DNA from: Entonaema liquescens | Taxonomy: Eukaryota > Ascomycota > Sordariomycetes > Xylariales > Xylariaceae | DNA: 64,000 nucleotides | NCBI GenBank assembly: GCA_902805475.1 | Contig: CADCSX010000003.1 | Coordinates: 930,001-994,000, forward strand | Direction of reading: 5' to 3' | In this document: piece by piece, positions 57,461-64,000 of the stretch | Position numbering within the stretch: position 1 is the stretch's first letter | Layout: every line of letters begins with the position of its first letter | Notes under the pieces: generated by a model | Seen by the model: only the letters and a program-made list of their open reading frames with translations | Told to the model about the DNA's origin: nothing | Databases searched by the model: none | Made by a program: the position numbers and the translations under genes

Positions 57461-59073
57461 ATGTCTCATCTTCCTTCCGAGCCCGAGTTCGAGCAGGCCT
57501 ACAGAGGTAAATAAATCATAGTAACGGTCGCTAGTGGGTGCTGACCTAGGCTAACGTGAGGGACAGAACTTGTGGCCACTCTTGAGGAGAGCTCGCTATT
57601 CCAGGAGCACCCCGAGTACAGAACCGCGTTGAACGTCGTTTCTATCCCGGAACGTGTTATCAATTCAGAGTCGTCTGGGAAGACGACAAGGGTAACCTGC
57701 AGGTGAACCGCGGATACCGCGTCCAGTTCAACTCCGCCCTTGGCCCTTACAAGGGTGGCCTGCGATTCCACCCTACCGTTAACTTGTCAATGTAAGAAGA
57801 CCTCTTACCTAAAAGGGTAACTGCTATTTTCAACCGAACTAGTCGTGTTAACATGCGCACCCAACAGTCTAAAGTTCCTCGGCTTCGAGCAGATCTTCAA
57901 GAATGCCTTGACAGGATGTAAGTTTGCGCTCGCGATGGAGAAAATTGGTCACCGCTAACAATCATCTGCTCAGTGAGCATGGGTGGTGGAAAAGGAGGTG
58001 CGGACTTCGATCCTAAGGGAAAGAGTGACAATGAGATCCGAAGATTCTGCGAAGCTTTCATGCGAAGGCTTTGCCAGCACATCGGCGCCGAGACCGACGT
58101 TCCCGCTGGTGATATCGGTGTTGGCGGCCGAGAAGTCGGCTACATGTTCGGCACATATCGCAAGGAGAGGAACAAGTGGGAGGGTGTTCTCACCGGCAAG
58201 GGTCTCTCTTGGGGTGGTAGCTTGATCCGACCAGGTAAGTACCATTGCTATCGCTAGAGCGCCCAGGGCGACGAACAAAGCTAATTATCTGTTCGAGCAG
58301 AGGCCACTGGCTACGGTCTCGTCTACTACGTCGAGCACATGCTCAAGTACGCTGGCAAGGGTAGCTTCAAGGGAAAGCGTGTTGCCATCTCTGGATCCGG
58401 AAACGTTGCTCAATACGCTGCTCTGAAGTGCATTGAGCTGGGTGCCACAGTGGTGTCCCTATCTGATTCTAAGGGATCTTTGATTGCTGAGGGTGGCGCA
58501 CACTTCACTCCCGAGCACGTCAACGAGATCGCAGAGATCAAGCTCGACCGCAAGCCTATCACCGAGTTCAGCGGCAAATCGCAATTCAAGTACATCGAGG
58601 GCGCGCGCCCGTGGGTACACGTCGGCAAGGTGGACATTGCCCTCCCTTGCGCTACGCAAAACGAGGTCAACAAGGAGGAAGCTGAGACACTTATCAAGAA
58701 CGGCGCGCAATTCGTCGCCGAAGGCTCTAACATGGGCTGCACGCAAGAAGCGATCGACGTGTTCGAGGCCGCCCGAAAAGAAAAGGGCAAAGACGCCATC
58801 TGGTACGCACCGGGCAAGGCTTCGAACGCAGGCGGTGTTGCGGTTTCTGGTTTAGAGATGGCACAGAACAGCAGCCGCTTCAGCTGGACCGAGGAGCGTG
58901 TCGACGAGCGCCTCGCTCAGATCATGAAGGGTATCTTCGACCAGAGTATTGATAACGCCAACAAGTACCTCAAGACCAAGGAGGGCGAGCTGCCTAGCTT
59001 GGTTGCCGGAGGCAATATCGCCGGCTTCCTCAAGGTCGTCCAGGCTATGCACGACCAGGGTGACTGGTGGTGA
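57461..59073 (+). CDS. GDH1: NADP-specific glutamate dehydrogenase (one apparent frame break)
   Basis: Makes glutamate from 2-oxoglutarate and ammonium, the main anabolic ammonium-assimilation step. Exons are 57461-57506, 57567-57791, 57868-57917, 57974-58234 and 58301-59073. With one base restored in exon 2 the product is 451 aa, close to the well-known fungal enzymes (about 450). Key elements are GPYKGGLRFHP, the catalytic-Lys region SMGGGKGGADFDPKGKSD, VPAGDIGVGGREVGYMFG, the NADP fold AISGSGNVAQYA, and AEGSNMGCT. After ERVI the frame is lost at 57661 and resumes as FRVVWEDDKGNLQVN; one missing C (ATCAATTC for ATCCAATTC) explains it. The strong C-ending codon bias from exon 4 on fits high expression. 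Sequencing error is preferred over inactivation. Confidence 0.94.
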
Positions 59074-62000
59074 GCTGTCTGACGTGCTAGACACAAGGCA
59101 TATTAGTTGGAGGAGTCGGGCGGCTATAGCTCGCCCATCACGTCGAGGGATTCACGTCTAGACGGATGATTAGCTAGTTCGCTAGACGATCGTTGGATTC
59201 GCGGTTGGGGGCCATCACCTCCATGCATGCAGGAGGCCGTTAGGAACCGGCGGATCACATCACATCATCGAGGAAGGAATATCTAATACCGGTACGGGGC
59301 GACTCGGCAGGGCGTAGGGCATACAGCTAGATGGATAGCCGGGTTAGCTGGCAGGTTACGACGTAATGTATGATATGATTACCAATGTATAGCTGTGCGC
59401 TTCTCAGGCGAATAGGGCGCCCGGAGACAATGGGGGATTGTATGTAGGACATAAACGGAACGAAATGAACATTTTATGAAGCAAGAAAATAGACCGTTGG
59501 TTCTCGTATTCGACTAATATTACTCGAAACGGAACTGGGTTGCAGAAAGTGAAGAAACGATGTGTATTGGAGCAAAGGCCGAATGATTCAGGTATTGTCT
59601 TGCTATATGGCTGCTGAAAGGGGCCTAAACCGGGGCCGGATGAATGACGATCATTGCATGTGTTGTACTGTATTGCATTTCTTTTTGCGACTCTCCACGG
59701 TTAGCGATGGGAATACTACTGTACCTAAGCGTCTACAAGCTTTCTATCTATATTAGGTACAAGTACGATATATATGCATGTAATGTAGTAGAAGTGCATA
59801 TAACAAAAGCTTCAATCTACGTGACGAGGGATGGCTATTGGACGAGCTTAAATTCCGCTGCAATGCTACGACGGGATAGGACGGCGAGCATGGTACGTGT
59901 GGGTGTGGGAATCCCGACGCGGATGAGGTGGTATTAAGCGCTCTCTTTTTTTTCTATATTTCTCAGCTAGATAGATAGGTACTTACTCCTTGCGTGTGTT
60001 TTTTCCGGTAGTTAGATGGATGTAAGGTAGGTCGTCTGATTTACATATGCAACTAGGCCGCGATATATGGTCTGTGGAGTGAGTGGGTTTTACGTATGAT
60101 CGAACCGATGATGAGCCCGGAAGATGGGGGCCAATGACGTTTCGACGGGGTGATGTCCTAAAGGGTATGTCCTAGATGAGGGTGAAGCAGAGTAACGAGT
60201 AGCAGCAACCGGGTGTTCGATATGATGTGCTATGACGGCTATATCCGCCGTCAAGGTAGCTGCCGTTCCGTGTGGTTTGTTGGTATCTCGCGCTGTGGCG
60301 GAACCCGGGTCCTGAATGCGATCCCATTCCTACTGCTACCGTCAAGACTCTTGGTTTCCTCAAGTTATCAAGAATTATTATGCCTGTCTGCCTATCATCT
60401 CCCTAGATCTGGGGTCGCCTAGGTATGCGGCCAGGCAGACAGGACAAGAATCAGGTTATATATATATGTAAATCTGCGTGTCCGAAAGGCGTCGTCATTC
60501 CTGCACTTGATCAACATACCGATGCTATGCAGTAAATGTATGGATCCAATGTGCGTTGGTGGTGGCTCGCGCATATACACTATAAGGGTGGCTCGAAGAG
60601 GGATCCCGAAGGTCTGGACAACGTGAGACAAACCGACTGGAGGGGGGCGGGGATTTCAAGTGCGTTTCTCAGGGCTGCCATGTGAAAACCCCCCCTCGTA
60701 ATCTGAATCGTCAACCTGGATCTTGGGTCTTTAGCTCTTTTGCAGAAGGGCCCTCGTCACCCCTTACTTCCTGCTTACTACCCGACACCCGGGCTTCCCT
60801 TAGATGTGCATACCTATCTTAAGCGGGCAAGCTTATCCGGTAAGACATCTCCCCCTTCCCCCCAAGTCAGACGGGCGATATTAATAACGGCCAATGAAGG
60901 GGCCTTCTTACCAATCCCTCGTCTTCCGCGATATGGTTCTGAGTCGGATATCCTAATACCCTAATTTTACTCTCCGTCCCCCAGATAAATTCGGGGGCGA
61001 AGAGGGCAGAGGGCAGAGGGCGTCGACTACGACGAATGATAAAATTCCCCGTAGCCCCGACGCGACCAACATGAGACTTGGATCCTTCCCGATCGGAATC
61101 CAGCCGAGTCCTAGGGCTGTCCTCGACGGAACCGGGGAGGGGGGCCAACGTCGGCTCGCGCTTACACGCGCTTACGTACTATGGTATACTTACACAAATA
61201 TGCTCTAGATGGGCTGATGCTGACGGAATCGCGTGGTAGTGCTATATTGTAGATTCATGTTTGCGGGTATTTGCAGAGCAGGATCTTGCACTAAGAACGT
61301 GGTGAATGGCTGACGGAACGTTGCCGTGTATGGCTGGCTGGCGACACCTATGTAACTGTGTTACGCCGGACGGAAAGTCAGTAGTGGGGAAACAAGTTAT
61401 CTTTTTTAAGGCTGATTGAAACACAAAGATAAGATGGCGATGGAGGTGACAGAAGCACGACAGAGAAAAGGGGCGGTGCTACTATCTATGACACTCATAT
61501 TAGATGAAGTCGTGGGTGCCTTAGGTACCTAGGTAAGTAGACATATGAGAAACTCTGCTTGCGGTTGGTATAGTCGCGAGATGGGTTACACGGCTGTTTC
61601 TCTTTTTGGAACAGGTCTCCAGCCTCTCTACGGTGGTCAATGTCTTGTACCTGCAGTCGAGCGCATTAGGATCTGGGCTATGATGTACAGACTCGGTCAG
61701 TCTAAGACACGTCTAATGGAATAAGAAGTGTTGACGGAAAACTCGATACGAATTCTGGAAGTCTTCGCTGACCAATTCAAAAAGGAGAATCTCGTAAAAT
61801 GACCCGTCTTAGCGTAATGACGATAATTTCGAAACCCGGTCCCGTAGCCTTGTAGAATTCGCCGTTCAATTGTATTTCAGGAGGGAGTCTCAGCGTATTG
61901 GTAAAGTGTTACCTATACGCTTAACTCGATATGATATCTTCATAAAGGTGAAATCATTGTTGCGAAGAGATTGATTTTCGAGCGTCGACCAATCATGATT

Positions 62001-64000
62001 CTTGATCGGGCAGACCTTTTAATAGGGATCGAAAATGGTAATGCAGCCTAACATCGTCTCTGCAAGTTTAGCCACGTTCCTCCACAAACTCGCATCCCCG
62101 GGTCAGCGTTTCATTCGCTAATGGTGGCGAGCTGAGTCAATCCCACGAACGGCCTACCGCTAGTTTTGTCGGACAGGGGGGAAGAGTGATGAATGGGGTT
62201 GGAAAATGTAAGCATGGCGTCGCATATTCTTTTCTGATGCCAGAGCCCTATCATCTCAGCGTCACCCGGCCGCTTAACAAGGCCACACATTTGGATTAGA
62301 GACCGAGGGACCGATGCCGAGCTGACATGGCCAGCGGCCTCCAAATGTCGATTACCGCCATATCTACCTACATCCAGCCTACTTGGGTTGTTACTCGGCC
62401 ATTTTCTAATACCCTCTAGCCGGGGCATGTATGATAGTATCAATCTGATTTGTTTGCTTCGTGCATGTTTACCTCCCGATTGGGTATTGAATTAGTTCAG
62501 CCCTACGTCTTGTCTTACTTTATAGACTGGGATCATCATAATATCGCTCCCATTCCAGCGAGGGGCAGTGAACTGCCATAGGGGTTGTATATCATCGGAA
62601 CTGTTTGCTATGTTATTAGTGTTGTCAATTAGTGTAAAGCTAGAATATATGCTCTTGGCTTTTTTGGTGGCTGAAAGTACGAAACGGCTTTGAGACTCAA
62701 TTGTATACATGTAGTACTTTGGTTGATACCGTATTGAAAAGAATAGGAAATGTCGCTATACGATAATCTCGGTGAGCTTAGCTGCCAATGTCTGCTTCGA
62801 TAAACCAATGCGCATGTGGACTTATTTGTCGCGATGGCCAATGCCTTTGGCGATACTAATCCACAGTCTGTCTGTTAAACAATAGAACAGGCGCTCGAAT
62901 CACCGAGAATCGTATACTCCAGCCGGCATGGCCTCCAATAATGATGGCTTCTTGCTTGTGCAGAAACTGTGCCGCACACGTCGTAGTCTTGCTAGGTTGA
63001 TTAAGGGATAGAATGATCTTGAATAGGTGCTCATTCTAGACTAAAGCTTTGCGATGTTGATATCGTATATTTTGTCTTAGCGAAGTTAGCAGCCCAAGCT
63101 TAAGCTCGGGTGAACAATATCTTCCGAATTATAAGTCGTTTGTTAGCCAATGAGCGATTGGAATTTCAACACAATAATAACGAAAAAAGAAGCATACCTC
63201 TTCACCGATTTTCTATTGGACAATGGATATCCTATGTCATATGTTTCAGCCCCTCCCCCCTGGTAGGATCCCTTGCATACTGTTTGTCCAGAGCCACGGT
63301 TCGCTGCTCAGCTTACATAGTAAAGGTGAAATTCTCAGGGGAGCAAAACCGTCTCCCTGGATTTGGGTCAAAGGCCGACGGGAATGCCCGTTTAGGGCTG
63401 CTGGGTAGAGCGCACTGACAGCAATTTCTTTAGCGGCATCCGTAGCAGCCGAATAGGTGACCCTCTATAATATTTTACGTCTAGTTACAAAATAATGCCT
63501 TTATGAATAGAACGTAGGATGAGGCGGTTTCGTTGACTATGGCGCTTAATAGGTATTGTCACACACCATACAATTATTAGTTGTAACTGTTATAGTTGAA
63601 CGTGAGAACTACGTTTTATAGTTGGGCTTATAAACGGTGGCCTCGCACCGTTTCATCCTCTGTGGGGGAGTCACATGTCTCTATTATAGAACAGACATTT
63701 TAACTTAGATTCGGGTAGACCTAAGAAATATAGGTACCCGTAATACAATAATAATAGAAATCCACTTTTTATCTTAGGTGATTTGAATGATTATGTACAC
63801 TAGGTATATGTACACTAGGTACATGTAGGCACTTCCATACTATGTACATGGATTGCATATCATGATATGTACCTACATTTAGCGCAAGCAGGTGCGGAGA
63901 GCTGTACCCGTTCTACCGTCTTAGATCTCAATTTCATTATTCGCTGTCGTTTCCAGGTCCAACAACAACAGCAACCACCACCACCATCAGCACCACCCCC
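59074..64000. other. 4.9-kb gene-poor end of window
   Basis: The GDH 3' region is followed by sequence with only short chance frames on both strands. A palindromic AGGTACCTAGGT is at 61523-61534. The last 50 bases turn into CAA/CCA/CAG-rich sequence, which could be a 5' UTR or the first codons of a Gln/Pro-rich protein cut by the window edge. No ATG precedes it in a convincing context. Confidence 0.5.

Noticed and set aside
63960..64000. Gln/Pro-rich coding start at the right edge
   Set aside because: No ATG or splice context can be judged before the window ends, so no gene is called.

Overview
The window is nuclear DNA from a filamentous ascomycete (Pezizomycotina), most likely a Sordariomycete. 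Short GT-AG introns (about 50-150 nt) with CTAAC-type branch points interrupt most genes. The gene set includes CFEM, Zn2Cys6, STAND-N and OTT_1508-type proteins. One of three transposon copies carries a dense C-to-T/G-to-A load typical of repeat-induced point mutation (RIP). The species is not identified.

Layout. 1.3-2.6 kb: secreted class-3 lipase. 4.1-10.3 kb: divergent DNA-repair pair RAD16 (minus) and RAD7 (plus), the two partners of nucleotide excision repair factor NEF4. 11.1-12.7 kb: flavin monooxygenase. 14.2-19.0 kb: mitochondrial methionyl-tRNA synthetase, NAT9-like acetyltransferase and a convergent L-serine/threonine dehydratase. 19-28 kb: sparser and less ordinary, with a small sulfotransferase-like protein, an unusual class I aminoacyl-tRNA-synthetase-like protein, a Zn2Cys6 regulator and the mRNA-export factor MTR2. 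28.4-32.2 kb: farnesyl/geranylgeranyltransferase alpha subunit (with an unexplained N-terminal extension) in tandem with mevalonate kinase. 33.6-35.3 kb: OTT_1508-type deaminase. 36-40.7 kb: a tRNA-like element and two copies of a 312-bp MITE (a third lies at 13.3 kb). 40.8-44.4 kb: CFEM GPI-anchored protein and a STAND-N/ubiquitin-like-domain protein. 45.4-54.9 kb: ABM-like protein, ribosomal protein eL38, a small Ish1/SAP-like membrane protein, CAAX protease STE24, DNA polymerase delta catalytic subunit and a small membrane protein. 57.5-59.1 kb: NADP-glutamate dehydrogenase. The last 4.9 kb hold no recognisable gene.

Two functional themes recur: genome maintenance (RAD7, RAD16, POL3) and isoprenoid supply and protein prenylation (ERG12, RAM2, STE24).

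Caution on sequence quality. Four genes, three of them housekeeping (MTR2, POL3, GDH), carry frame breaks, each explained by one missing base, mostly in a short homopolymer; five of these seven fall within 1.7 kb (26.0-27.7 kb). I read these mainly as consensus errors, not gene death. Exon boundaries were placed by eye from splice signals, reading-frame closure and remembered family sequence.
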